A stretch of 8,881 nt of DNA from Ornithoclostridium faecigallinarum. Lineage in GTDB: Bacteria; Bacillota; Clostridia; Christensenellales; UBA3700. The DNA lies in the NCBI GenBank assembly GCA_018713665.1, contig DVOI01000004.1, positions 1 through 8,881 of the forward strand, written 5' to 3'. The position numbers and the translations under genes are program-made. Under the pieces are notes generated by a model. That model saw nothing but the letters and a program-made list of their open reading frames with translations. It made no database searches and was not told where the DNA came from. This document shows, piece after piece, positions 1 through 6,489 of the stretch. Positions within the stretch are counted from its first letter, which is position 1; each line of letters begins with the position of its first letter.

Positions 1-2
1 GC

Positions 3-68
3 ATCGCCTACAAAGCAATAGCCGTTGAAAATAAGACGTATATACCGGACACAACCATTATGGTCTAA
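3..68 (+). CDS. possible C-terminal end of a gene that starts before the window
   Basis: A reading frame is open from the left edge and closes with TAA at 66-68, giving 21 residues that begin IAYKAIAVEN and end TTIMV. Nothing in so short a piece identifies a family. The short tyrosine- and threonine-rich tail would fit the end of a secreted or repeat protein, but that is a guess. A 7-bp inverted repeat 12 bases after the stop could be its weak terminator. It could equally be a chance open frame. Confidence 0.3.
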   Translation: MAYKAIAVENKTYIPDTTIMV

Positions 69-80
69 TTTGGCATCAAA

Positions 81-104
81 AGCATGCGTTTGGTATAGCA
101 TGCT
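81..104 (+). terminator. weak hairpin after the partial gene, possible terminator
   Basis: AGCATGC at 81-87 and GCATGCT at 98-104 form a perfect 7-bp stem around a 10-nt loop, followed by the T-rich but not pure tract ATTATTGTT. It is correctly placed to end transcription of the gene that may stop at 68. The interrupted T-tract makes it a weak candidate. Confidence 0.35.
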
Positions 105-126
105 ATTATTGTTACTCATATGTACG

Positions 127-155
127 TTGACTTTTGAGTAACAATATGATATGAT
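127..155 (+). promoter_or_regulatory. sigma-A type promoter for the large lipoprotein
   Basis: TTGACT at 127-132 (5 of 6 to TTGACA) and TATGAT at 150-155 (5 of 6 to TATAAT) are separated by exactly 17 bases. Transcription would begin near 162, leaving an untranslated leader of about 175 nt before the start codon at 339. No other good -35/-10 pair was seen between here and the gene. Confidence 0.65.
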
Positions 156-161
156 ATTTTT

Positions 162-338
162 ATGGTGCACGGAAGATTTACAGCACATTGCACGCGCTGT
201 AAACTCCGCATAGGTTGCGAGAGAGGGAGCCACCCCGTTTTTATACCCTCGCGGAATGAGGCTCGGAAGCAACGCGGAAACGAAGGTCCGCTTTTGCAAG
301 AAACAATGTGAACGGTTTTCCGTGCGGGAGGAATGATT
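162..338 (+). ncRNA. long structured 5' leader, possible attenuator or unclassified cis-regulatory RNA
   Basis: The leader carries several inverted repeats. TTTACAGC (177-184) and GCTGTAAA (196-203) make a perfect 8-bp stem with an 11-nt loop. GTTGC (214-218) and GCAAC (269-273) can enclose a smaller GAGGG/CCCTC stem (223-227 with 246-250). GCGGA (274-278) and TCCGC (287-291) make a 5-bp stem followed at once by TTTT (292-295), like a weak intrinsic terminator. TCCGC also occurs at 205-209 and GCGGA at 251-255, so mutually exclusive pairings are possible. That is the logic of an attenuator, but I could not match the segment to any riboswitch class I know. The structure is read by eye; folding and conservation are untested. 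Confidence 0.4.
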
Positions 339-2777
339 ATGAAGAAATTTTTAGGGCTTATCGTCCTGCTGGTCGCTCTCGCGGTGTGCGCTGCCACGCT
401 CGTCGCCTGCGACCCCGACAGCGGCGACCATGCCACGCCGCAAAGCATTAAGTTCGAAGACAAGGACGGCGCGGACCGTTCGACTTACTGGGACCTCGGC
501 GCATTCCCGTACGGCACCGCCTATGAGGACATTTTGCCGACTTTCAAGGTCAACCTGTGTTATTCCGACGGCTCGACAAAGGAACTTGCCGCGGGCGACT
601 ACACCGTCTCGTACGTAAAAATCGAAGAGGAAGACGTCCCGCTCCAGTCCATTCCCGCCGTTCCCGACGCGGGTTTATATCAGATAATCTTCGACAAGGA
701 CGAATTTCAGGCGAGAATGTTTTTCACGGTCGAAAGCGTCGTGCGCACCGACCTCACCCTTTCGCTGCCGCGCAACGAATGGGAGTATGACGAAGCCAAC
801 CCCACCCCGACCGTCGAAGGTTATTCCGCGACGGACGGCGACGAGCCCCTGTTTTACTGCGTCGACAAGGCGGTGTTCGATGCCCTCACCGACGAGCAGA
901 AAGCCGAATACTGGCGCCATACGATTCCGATGTACAACCTGGGAGGCGAGCCCTGCACCGTTGCCGTCGGCGAATATTATGCCTACGCAGAAATTCCGCA
1001 GGACAACAACTTCACTGTCTCCTACACCGCAATCACACCCGAAAACGCTTTCACCGTCAAGAAAGCCGTGCTGCATTACGACAGCGCCGTCTCCTCCAAC
1101 CTTCAGGCGGTTTTCAACTACCACAGCGGCATACTGGGCGGAATCAACCTCGGCAACTTAAACATCGCAGTCAAGGATTTCTCTATCGCAACGGGGCTCA
1201 AGGACAGGACGGGCGCAGAGATACTCGGACAATATGTATGGGCGGATTCTTCCGTCACCGTCGACTCCGACGACAACGGCAAAACCTTCGCCGCGCGCTA
1301 CGAACTCGACTCCGTCTGCGAAGCGAGCTATACCGTGGAAGACGGCGGTATCCCCGTCATTCTCACCGTCAACAAGGGAGCGGTGATGCAACCTCAACTC
1401 AGCATCGACTCCGACAATGCCCACAGCGCAAACGAGAGTTTCGGCCCTTATCCCGACAACGCGCTCCCGTATGCCGTAGTCAACGACGACGGCGGATATA
1501 ATGTGCGCATTTTCGGGGAATGGGACAAGAATATAATTGAAATTACCGTTAAGCGTCTCAACTCCGACGGGAGTTCCACCACCAACAAGGTGACTGGATT
1601 GATAGGCACCTTGCTGGACGACGGAACATACAAATACTGTCTGAACTGGGCTTTCATCGATCCTGCCGAATACGCCGTAACCCTTTCGCTCAAGGACAAG
1701 ACCAATTTCACCTGGTACGACGGCACATCGGAGGACTCGGTCTTCAGATTTGAAATCAAAGAGAAAAAGGCAGTTCCCGTCCCCACCGCGCATTTGCGCG
1801 ACAGCGCGACGGACACCGAGGACGTGGATTTCTCCACCTTTGACGGCGCCGCTCACGCCATCGACTTCACCGACTTCACGGAAAACGCCGTATATACCAC
1901 CGTCAACGGAGAGTCGGTCTATGCGATACCCGAAACGGACAACCGGGCATACTACTTGCTGGAATCCGAAACAATTGCGGAGAATATCGACAGCGCGGGC
2001 GAATGGGTTGTCAATGTCGCCCTCACTCCCGCCCCCGAATACACCTGGGCGGACGGCTCCGTGACGCCCGTCGAATACACCTGCAAAATCAACGCCTACA
2101 CCACTTTCTTCCCCGGAATCAAAGTGGCGAACGCTTACACCGCTCTCGACCCGACCAATCCGACTGCCGACGACACCGAAGTCATGCAGCTTATGAATGA
2201 TTGGCTCGGCGTCGATGGCGCAGGCAAAATGGAGACCGATTGCCGCGACTACAATGCGGCGGTCTACTTCACCGCGTTCCGCGACGGCGAGAGTCTCGCG
2301 CAATATATCGGCACGGTCACCAACTCTCACACCAGCTCCGACAACTTCGGCACATACTCGATGACTTTCCACCTTACGGACATAGCGAACAAAGCCGCGC
2401 CGACGCATTACCACGGCACGGCGGATGTCGAGGCGGGAAGCAAGGTAGACAGCACAATTTACCCGAACGACAACCCGTTCTTCAGCGTCGACAAAATCAG
2501 CGACTACGATATACCCTTCTTCCTCATCGCGAAAGTCGATTGCAGGGAAGCCGTGCAGAGCGAGAACATAACCTACGCCTACGCCACCGTCGGCGACTGC
2601 ACCGTCGTTAAAATAAAGGGCGACAACGGCGGCGACGGCGTGAACTCTGAAAAGGTGACCTCCGAAGTTTACCTCGTGTTCCGCGGCGGCGAATACGTCG
2701 GACACGAGATAAACACCACGGTGAAAATCGGCGAAGTGAACACCACATACTTCCTGCAATTCGCCCTTACACTGTGA
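339..2777 (+). CDS. large multidomain surface lipoprotein with Ig-like modules
   Basis: 812 residues. The ATG at 339 is preferred over the in-frame ATG at 333, because the GGAGG at 327-331 lies 7 nt before the former and only 1 nt before the latter. The N-terminus is a lipoprotein signal: MKK, a hydrophobic stretch, then lipobox LVAC with the lipidated cysteine at 24, so the mature protein should be anchored to the outer face of the membrane. The remainder is acidic, rich in Tyr, Thr and Asp, with no further membrane segment. It reads as successive beta-sandwich modules of roughly 100-130 residues. Marks include module joints ending in KKAV and a repeated aromatic motif, TWYDG at 458-462 and TWADG at 569-573, with a looser VWADS at 300-304. 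The last ~190 residues, from about TTFFPGIKV, look like a separate domain I do not recognise. No catalytic motif or sortase signal was seen. A role in adhesion or glycan binding is inference only. Confidence 0.85.
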   Translation: MKKFLGLIVLLVALAVCAATLVACDPDSGDHATPQSIKFEDKDGADRSTYWDLGAFPYGTAYEDILPTFKVNLCYSDGSTKELAAGDYTVSYVKIEEEDVPLQSIPAVPDAGLYQIIFDKDEFQARMFFTVESVVRTDLTLSLPRNEWEYDEANPTPTVEGYSATDGDEPLFYCVDKAVFDALTDEQKAEYWRHTIPMYNLGGEPCTVAVGEYYAYAEIPQDNNFTVSYTAITPENAFTVKKAVLHYDSAVSSNLQAVFNYHSGILGGINLGNLNIAVKDFSIATGLKDRTGAEILGQYVWADSSVTVDSDDNGKTFAARYELDSVCEASYTVEDGGIPVILTVNKGAVMQPQLSIDSDNAHSANESFGPYPDNALPYAVVNDDGGYNVRIFGEWDKNIIEITVKRLNSDGSSTTNKVTGLIGTLLDDGTYKYCLNWAFIDPAEYAVTLSLKDKTNFTWYDGTSEDSVFRFEIKEKKAVPVPTAHLRDSATDTEDVDFSTFDGAAHAIDFTDFTENAVYTTVNGESVYAIPETDNRAYYLLESETIAENIDSAGEWVVNVALTPAPEYTWADGSVTPVEYTCKINAYTTFFPGIKVANAYTALDPTNPTADDTEVMQLMNDWLGVDGAGKMETDCRDYNAAVYFTAFRDGESLAQYIGTVTNSHTSSDNFGTYSMTFHLTDIANKAAPTHYHGTADVEAGSKVDSTIYPNDNPFFSVDKISDYDIPFFLIAKVDCREAVQSENITYAYATVGDCTVVKIKGDNGGDGVNSEKVTSEVYLVFRGGEYVGHEINTTVKIGEVNTTYFLQFALTL

Positions 2778-2799
2778 GTGCCGCAATCGGCAAAAAACC

Positions 2800-2827
2800 G
2801 AACCCCGCAGACGCGGGGTTCTTTTTT
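2800..2827 (+). terminator. strong intrinsic terminator, possibly bidirectional
   Basis: GAACCCCGC (2800-2808) and GCGGGGTTC (2813-2821) pair perfectly over 9 bp around an AGAC loop, followed by six T (2822-2827). It lies 22 bases after the lipoprotein stop. On the opposite strand the same stem is followed by GG and six T (A-run at 2792-2797), so it could also stop - strand transcripts coming from 2868. Confidence 0.9.
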
Positions 2828-2867
2828 GTGCATGGTTCAAGGCACCCCCCGGCAACTTCCGCGGCAA

Positions 2868-3104
2868 TCAGCCTACGAAACGGTCTATCAACTGCCGGAT
2901 ACCTATCAGTATGCCGACGCCCGCCAGCGTAATCAGGGGCGCGACGATATATTTGTACACGAAAGCGCGCCGCGCTTTCACGGGCTTCAGCACGACGCGG
3001 CAACGCTCGGAAATCACGGGCGAAATTCCGCGCGATATGCCGTCGCCGTCCTCACGTAATGCAAAGAGCCGTCCTCTGTCCGAAGACGGCTCTTCCAATC
3101 GCAT
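2868..3104 (-). CDS. possible small single-pass membrane protein
   Basis: 78 residues if started at the ATG complementary to 3102-3104. The N-terminal half is charged. It is followed by basic KARR and then a hydrophobic segment, about residues 47-69 (YKYIVAPLITLAGVGILIGI), ending in RQLIDRFVG. That is the layout of a protein held by a C-terminal membrane helix with its basic side inside. Codon choice in the second half resembles the neighbouring genes. Against it, no good ribosome binding site precedes this ATG: the nearest purine-rich tract, AAGGAAA, lies about 18 nt upstream. The first codons also overlap a perfect 10-bp inverted repeat. A bidirectional terminator stands 40 bases past its stop. 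No family recognised; the true start may differ, or it may be a gene remnant. Confidence 0.4.
   Translation of the reverse strand: MRLEEPSSDRGRLFALREDGDGISRGISPVISERCRVVLKPVKARRAFVYKYIVAPLITLAGVGILIGIRQLIDRFVG
3064..3094. repeat. 10-bp perfect inverted repeat (stem-loop)
   Basis: AAGAGCCGTC at 3064-3073 and GACGGCTCTT at 3085-3094 pair fully around an 11-nt loop. Neither side has an adjacent T-tract, so it is not a classical terminator in either direction. It falls within the first codons of the possible small - strand gene, where it could act on translation, or it may show that those codons are not coding. Confidence 0.6.
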
Positions 3105-3209
3105 TTTTATGATTTTTGCGTTTCCTTTCCCCTTAAACTTTGTACTGTATATAATCATCGTGAAGTAAGCTATCGGGTTTACACTTGCCATAGCGCGACA
3201 CCTCGGATG

Positions 3210-3252
3210 TTGCCGATCGGAATTTTTTGTTCCGAAACTGAAAATTCGGCAA
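3210..3252. repeat. nested inverted repeat of unknown role
   Basis: TTGCCGA (3210-3216) pairs with TCGGCAA (3246-3252). Inside it, TCGGAA (3217-3222) pairs with TTCCGA (3230-3235) around a T-rich loop, giving a coaxial two-step stem with a 10-nt bulge on one side. It lies in the gene-free stretch 3105-3261, past the nifU terminator on the - strand. No promoter was found that would clearly transcribe it. The rest of this gap holds nothing else I can support. Confidence 0.4.
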
Positions 3253-3261
3253 ACAATCGAT

Positions 3262-3295
3262 AAAAACGTCCGCCGCTGCGATGCAACGGCGGACG
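3262..3295 (-). terminator. intrinsic terminator of the iscR-nifS-nifU operon
   Basis: CGTCCGCCG (3267-3275) and CGGCGGACG (3287-3295) form a perfect 9-bp GC-rich stem with an 11-nt loop. Read on the - strand it is followed directly by five T (A-run at 3262-3266). It lies about 50 bases past the nifU stop, so the operon appears to end after three genes. Confidence 0.85.
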
Positions 3296-3347
3296 AAGTC
3301 AATCCGCTTGTTATGAGCGACACTTTGCGCCGACGCGCTCGCGCTCG

Positions 3348-3755
3348 TCAGACGTATTTCACCGAGCCGTCTCCGTCCGGCTTCTTCTTGCCGGTGCGCT
3401 CGTAGTAGTTCTCGATCGCCGCCTTGATCGCCTCTTCGGCAAGCACGCTGCAATGTATCTTTTGCGGCGGCAGCCCTTCGAGATATTCGACGACCTTGGC
3501 GTTGGTCAATTTGAGTGCCTCCTCGACCGTCATGCCGATGACCATGCCCGTTGCGACCGAGCTGGTCGCGATAGCCGCCGCGCAGCCGAACGTGCGGAAT
3601 TTGGCGTCCGTGATTACGTCGTCCTTGATCTTGAGCGAGATCTCCATGATGTCGCCGCAGGTCGCGTTGCCCACCTTGCCGACGCCGTCGTTGTCCTCGA
3701 TGAATCCCATATGCTGAGGGTTGGCAAACACCTCCATCACCTTTTGATTATACAT
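3348..3755 (-). CDS. nifU: Fe-S cluster assembly scaffold, IscU/NifU N-terminal type
   Basis: 135 residues, the usual length of a single-domain scaffold on which [2Fe-2S] or [4Fe-4S] clusters are built before transfer to apoproteins in the cytoplasm. The family's three cluster-ligand cysteines are present: C33 in NATCGD, C58 in TFGCAAA and C102 in KIHCSVL. The conserved aspartate D35 follows the first, and H101 precedes the third. LPPQK at 95-99 corresponds to the LPPVK chaperone-contact motif of IscU, with one substitution. The Nfu-like C-terminal and central ferredoxin domains of long nitrogen-fixation NifU are absent, so this is the housekeeping type. Its ATG lies inside the end of nifS (8-base overlap), which implies coupled translation. 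The sulfur donor should be the adjacent NifS. Confidence 0.95.
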   Translation of the reverse strand: MYNQKVMEVFANPQHMGFIEDNDGVGKVGNATCGDIMEISLKIKDDVITDAKFRTFGCAAAIATSSVATGMVIGMTVEEALKLTNAKVVEYLEGLPPQKIHCSVLAEEAIKAAIENYYERTGKKKPDGDGSVKYV

Positions 3756-4935
3756 ATTTCTCTTCTCCTTTTACGTTTTTGAAAAGCGGCGACAGCTCGC
3801 GCAAGAACTCGACCGTCTTGCAAAGCTGTTCGACCGTGTAGTCCGCTTCTTCCTGCGTGTTGCACTTGCCGAAGCTGAAACGTATCGACCCGTGCGCAAG
3901 CTCGATCGGCACGCCTATCGACAGCAAGACGTAGCTGGGCTCTAGCGAACCGCTCGAACACGCCGAACCGCTCGACACCGCGATGCCTGCAAGGTCGAGA
4001 CGCATGAGTATCGACTCGCCCTCGATATATTCAAAGCTGAAGTTGGCGTTGCCGGGCAGCCTCTTTGTGAAGTCGCTCGCGCCGTTGAACCTGATTTGCG
4101 GTATGCGCTCCTTGACCTTGCGGACAAAGTCGTCGCGCAATGCGCGGATGTGCGCGTTGTTGCGCTCCATGTCCGCGACCGCAAGCTCTATCGCTCTGCC
4201 GAGCCCCACTATGCCCGGCGTGTTGAGCGTGGACGCGCGCATATTGCGCTCCTGCTCGCCGCCGTCCATAAAGCGCTCAATCTTGACGCCGTTGCGCTTG
4301 TACAGCACGCCGACGCCCTTGGGCCCGTAAAACTTGTGCGCGCTCATCGACAGCATGTCGATGTTGTCGCGGACGACGTCGATGTCGACGCTGCCCACCG
4401 CCTGCACCGCGTCGGTGTGAAAGAGCACCTTGTGCGCCTTCGCGACCGCGCCGATCTCGCGTATCGGCTCGATCGTGCCGATCTCGTTGTTGGCGGTCAT
4501 CACGCTGATCAACACGGTGTCCGGTCTGATCGCCGCCTCGACCGCCTCGGGCGTGACAAAGCCCTCGCCGTCCACGTCGAGATAGGTCACCTCGAAGCCC
4601 TCGCGCTCGAGCGCCTCGCAGGTCTTGATCACCGCCGGGTGCTCGATCTTGGTCGTGATGATGTGTCTGCCCTTTTTCGCCAGCGCGTGCGCGGTCCCCT
4701 TGATCGCCCAATTGTCGCTCTCGGTGCCGCCGGAAGTGAAATAGACTTCGCTCGGCTTGCAGCCTATCGCCGCCGCTACTTGCTCGCGCGCCCTGTCTAT
4801 CGCCGCCAACGCCTCTCTGCCGAAAAAGTGCTGCGAAGAGCCGTTGCCGTAGACCTCGCAAAAATACGGCTTCATCGCCTCGAACACCTCGGGATCGGTG
4901 TGCGTCGTCGCCGAATTGTCCAAATATATCCTCAT
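3748..4935 (-). CDS. nifS: cysteine desulfurase, NifS/IscS family
   Basis: 395 residues. A cytoplasmic pyridoxal-phosphate enzyme that converts L-cysteine to L-alanine and carries the sulfur as a persulfide for Fe-S assembly and often tRNA thiolation. The N-terminus, IYLDNSATT, is typical. Visible catalytic residues are H99 in EHPA (stacks on the cofactor), D175 and Q178 in HTDAVQ, the Schiff-base lysine K201 in SAHKFYGPKG, and the persulfide cysteine C326 in SSGSACSSG, on the longer loop of group I enzymes. The frame is open upstream to about 5289, but the start at 4935 is chosen because it has GGAGG a few bases upstream and aligns with the family's N-terminus. It overlaps the iscR stop by 4 bases (ATGA) and nifU by 8, so the three genes are one coupled operon. 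Confidence 0.96.
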   Translation of the reverse strand: MRIYLDNSATTHTDPEVFEAMKPYFCEVYGNGSSQHFFGREALAAIDRAREQVAAAIGCKPSEVYFTSGGTESDNWAIKGTAHALAKKGRHIITTKIEHPAVIKTCEALEREGFEVTYLDVDGEGFVTPEAVEAAIRPDTVLISVMTANNEIGTIEPIREIGAVAKAHKVLFHTDAVQAVGSVDIDVVRDNIDMLSMSAHKFYGPKGVGVLYKRNGVKIERFMDGGEQERNMRASTLNTPGIVGLGRAIELAVADMERNNAHIRALRDDFVRKVKERIPQIRFNGASDFTKRLPGNANFSFEYIEGESILMRLDLAGIAVSSGSACSSGSLEPSYVLLSIGVPIELAHGSIRFSFGKCNTQEEADYTVEQLCKTVEFLRELSPLFKNVKGEEKYV

Positions 4936-5330
4936 TGTTCCTCCGTAAGTTTGGCGAGCGTCATGCCGTCGAGACACTCGTTGATCGCCCTGTAAAGTTT
5001 TTCCCATACGCCGCGCGTCGAACAGCCTGCCGCGTTGCAGCACTCCCCGTCGATGCAATCGACAATCTTGAGCCCGTTTTCCAAACAGCGCAGCACGCTG
5101 CCCACCGTGATCTCGTCGGGCGGCGCGGTCAAATAGTAGCCGCCGCTCGCTCCCCTCGACGCCTTGACAAGCCCGTCTTTGCGAAGCGCGGTCAGCAATT
5201 GCTCCAAATATTTTTCGCTCAAGCCGGTCGACGCCGCAATCTGCGGCAGCGACAGCGCGCCCTCGCCGTAATGAGTCGCAAGTTCGCACATCGCCTTGAG
5301 CCCGTATCTTCCTTTCGATGACAGTTTCAT
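4932..5330 (-). CDS. iscR: Rrf2-family Fe-S cluster-sensing regulator, IscR-like
   Basis: 132 residues. The N-terminal winged helix (about 1-70) has the family opening MKLSSKGRYGLKAM, a recognition region around STGLSEKYLEQLL, and a wing ending SRGASGGYYL. The cysteines C92, C97, C98 and C103 lie where IscR binds its [2Fe-2S] cluster (C92, C98 and C104 in E. coli), so cluster binding is expected. The start is set at 5330, not further upstream: this matches the family's N-terminus and has AGGGAT about 6 nt before it. As first gene of the Fe-S operon it is probably an autorepressor that eases when clusters are scarce. I see no clear palindromic operator at its promoter. CymR-type regulators share the fold but lack this cysteine cluster. 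Confidence 0.92.
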   Translation of the reverse strand: MKLSSKGRYGLKAMCELATHYGEGALSLPQIAASTGLSEKYLEQLLTALRKDGLVKASRGASGGYYLTAPPDEITVGSVLRCLENGLKIVDCIDGECCNAAGCSTRGVWEKLYRAINECLDGMTLAKLTEEQ

Positions 5331-5358
5331 ATCAATCCCTATCAATTTACTATGGTAT

Positions 5359-5387
5359 ATCTTACTCTCATTTGTATGCGTTGTCAA
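5359..5387 (-). promoter_or_regulatory. promoter of the iscR-nifS-nifU operon
   Basis: On the - strand, TTGACA (5387-5382, perfect) is followed after 17 bases by TAAGAT (5364-5359, 4 of 6). Transcription would start near 5352, about 20 nt before the iscR ATG at 5330. An operator for IscR would be expected to overlap this region, but no confident dyad was found. Confidence 0.6.
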
Positions 5388-5465
5388 ACGATTGAAAGGC
5401 GCTTTTGCGCAATTTGAAAAAATATGTCGCACGCGCGAATACTACGACATCCCTTACTGCGGACT

Positions 5466-5549
5466 CTATGTCGACAAGGCGGTCAACGTCATTGCGACAA
5501 ACTTCAACGTCACGCCGAGAAGCAGCAACACAAGAGCGATGGCGAACAT
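5466..5549 (-). CDS. possible 27-residue hydrophobic peptide
   Basis: The peptide starts MFAIALVLLLLG and is hydrophobic throughout except for one lysine (residue 16). It would make a single membrane helix. Third codon positions are rich in G and C (TTC GCC ATC, CTC GGC GTG), like the neighbouring genes, which argues for real coding. Against it, no Shine-Dalgarno precedes this ATG, and the frame stays open upstream with basic residues (KRR) just before the helix, so a longer form with another start is possible. It lies alone between the hairpin after the ZIP gene and the iscR promoter. Small membrane peptides of type I toxins look like this, but nothing else supports that reading. Confidence 0.35.
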   Translation of the reverse strand: MFAIALVLLLLGVTLKFVAMTLTALST

Positions 5550-5622
5550 AGATATAGGCAAATGAGCGGCGATTCGACGTTTTGCAAAGATCTTGTCAAA
5601 ATGCGGCTGTGATATACGAAGA

Positions 5623-5650
5623 GCCCGCCGTTGCTCTTGCAACGACGGGC
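5623..5650 (-). terminator. hairpin after the ZIP gene, likely terminator
   Basis: GCCCG and CGTTGC (5623-5627, 5629-5634) pair with GCAACG and CGGGC (5639-5644, 5646-5650), giving 11 pairs with one C-A mismatch and a 4-nt loop. It lies 18 bases past the ZIP stop. The - strand tail is CTCTTCG, a poor T-tract, so termination may be incomplete. Confidence 0.55.
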
Positions 5651-5668
5651 GCCTTATGCACGTTTGAA

Positions 5669-6457
5669 TTATCCTAAAGCTACATCTAACGTCATCATTA
5701 TGATGAACCCCGCAATGACGCCCCAGGTGCCCAAATGGGGATAGTCGGCAAGTTTGGAATCGGGGATCAGGTCGTCCGCGACGACGAAGATCATCGCGCC
5801 CGCCGCGAATGCCAAGAGCCACGGCTGGACGGCGGTCAGCGAGGACGCGAGGAAGTAGCCGACCACGGCGAATATCGGTTCGACGACGCCGCTGCCGACG
5901 CCGTAACCGAACGCCTTGCCGCGGCTGCCGAGCGCGTTTTTCATAGGCAGGGATACCGCCGCGCCTTCGGGCAGATTTTGGATCGCAAGCCCTATCGCCA
6001 AGCCGAACGCCGAGACGAATTGCGCGTGGTCGTTTGCCGCCGCCGCTCCGCCGAACGCGAAGCCTATCGCCAAGCCTTCGGGGATGTTGTGCAGCGTGAC
6101 GGCAAGGAACATCTTTGTGTATTTGTGAAGTTCGCTGGGCGGTCCCTCTTCCTTTTCGGCGCCGCTGTGGAAGTGCGGTATCACCTTGTCGAGCACCGCA
6201 AGCACTATGCCGCCGATCAGCATGCCTATCGCCGCCGGCGCGAACGACCACTTGCCCCAACTCGACGCGCCGTCGAGCGACGGGATCAAAAGCGACCATA
6301 TCGACGCCGCCAGCATTACGCCTGCGGCAAAGCCGAGAAAGACCGCGTTCACCTTTTCGGGGATCTTGTTCTTGAACAAAAATACGCACGCCGACCCCAA
6401 CGAAGTCGCCGCGAAGATGATGCAAAATCCCACAATTGTCATCGCTGTATCGCTCAT
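5669..6457 (-). CDS. ZIP-family divalent metal transporter, GufA/ZupT-like
   Basis: 262 residues, an integral membrane protein with about eight hydrophobic segments, the usual size for bacterial ZIP carriers that move zinc, iron or manganese into the cytoplasm. The metal-site motifs are visible: HNIPEG at 123-128 (H123, N124, E127) in helix IV and NLPEG at 161-165 (N161, E164) in helix V, with E193 in the next helix. A short loop with H95, H97 and several acidic residues lies before helix IV, where ZIP proteins carry their variable metal-binding loop. The start is supported by AGGTGA just upstream. It is a single-gene unit with its own promoter and operator-like palindrome. Which metal it carries cannot be read from sequence. 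Confidence 0.9.
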   Translation of the reverse strand: MSDTAMTIVGFCIIFAATSLGSACVFLFKNKIPEKVNAVFLGFAAGVMLAASIWSLLIPSLDGASSWGKWSFAPAAIGMLIGGIVLAVLDKVIPHFHSGAEKEEGPPSELHKYTKMFLAVTLHNIPEGLAIGFAFGGAAAANDHAQFVSAFGLAIGLAIQNLPEGAAVSLPMKNALGSRGKAFGYGVGSGVVEPIFAVVGYFLASSLTAVQPWLLAFAAGAMIFVVADDLIPDSKLADYPHLGTWGVIAGFIIMMTLDVALG

Positions 6458-6471
6458 ATGTCACCTACTCT

Positions 6472-6489
6472 TGTTATCGTATGATAACA
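6472..6489. promoter_or_regulatory. palindromic operator at the ZIP promoter
   Basis: TGTTATCGTATGATAACA has perfect 7-bp arms around a 4-base centre. It covers the downstream half of the -10 box and the expected start site, so a bound protein would block transcription. A metal-responsive repressor (Fur/Zur or DtxR/MntR type) is the natural guess for a ZIP gene, but the sequence is not a clear match to any consensus I know. Confidence 0.6.

Noticed and set aside
240..295. Bacterial small SRP RNA, suggested by CTCGGAAGCA near 262-271
   Set aside because: The conserved GGAAGGRAGCA-type core and its flanking helix are not present, and the segment lies in an mRNA leader.
333..338. Upstream in-frame ATG as start of the large lipoprotein
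   Set aside because: GGAGG would be only 1 nt away, too close. The ATG at 339 has 7-nt spacing and gives the standard MKK start of a lipoprotein signal.
116..463. Open frame of 115 residues on the - strand over the leader and start of the large lipoprotein
   Set aside because: It overlaps a well-supported promoter, leader and signal-peptide region on the other strand, and the translation shows no domain or coherent composition.
1158..2867. 569-residue open frame antisense to the large lipoprotein
   Set aside because: It is a mirror of the GC-biased third positions of the + strand gene. Its translation is Val/Gly/Arg-rich without motifs, and it runs through the terminator at 2800-2827.
4096..4995. 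299-residue + strand open frame opposite nifS
   Set aside because: The His/Arg/Asp/Leu-rich translation is typical of an antisense shadow; the nifS reading on the - strand has all catalytic motifs.
5735..6484. 249-residue + strand open frame opposite the ZIP gene
   Set aside because: Arg-rich shadow of the ZIP coding strand; it also runs through the ZIP promoter and operator.
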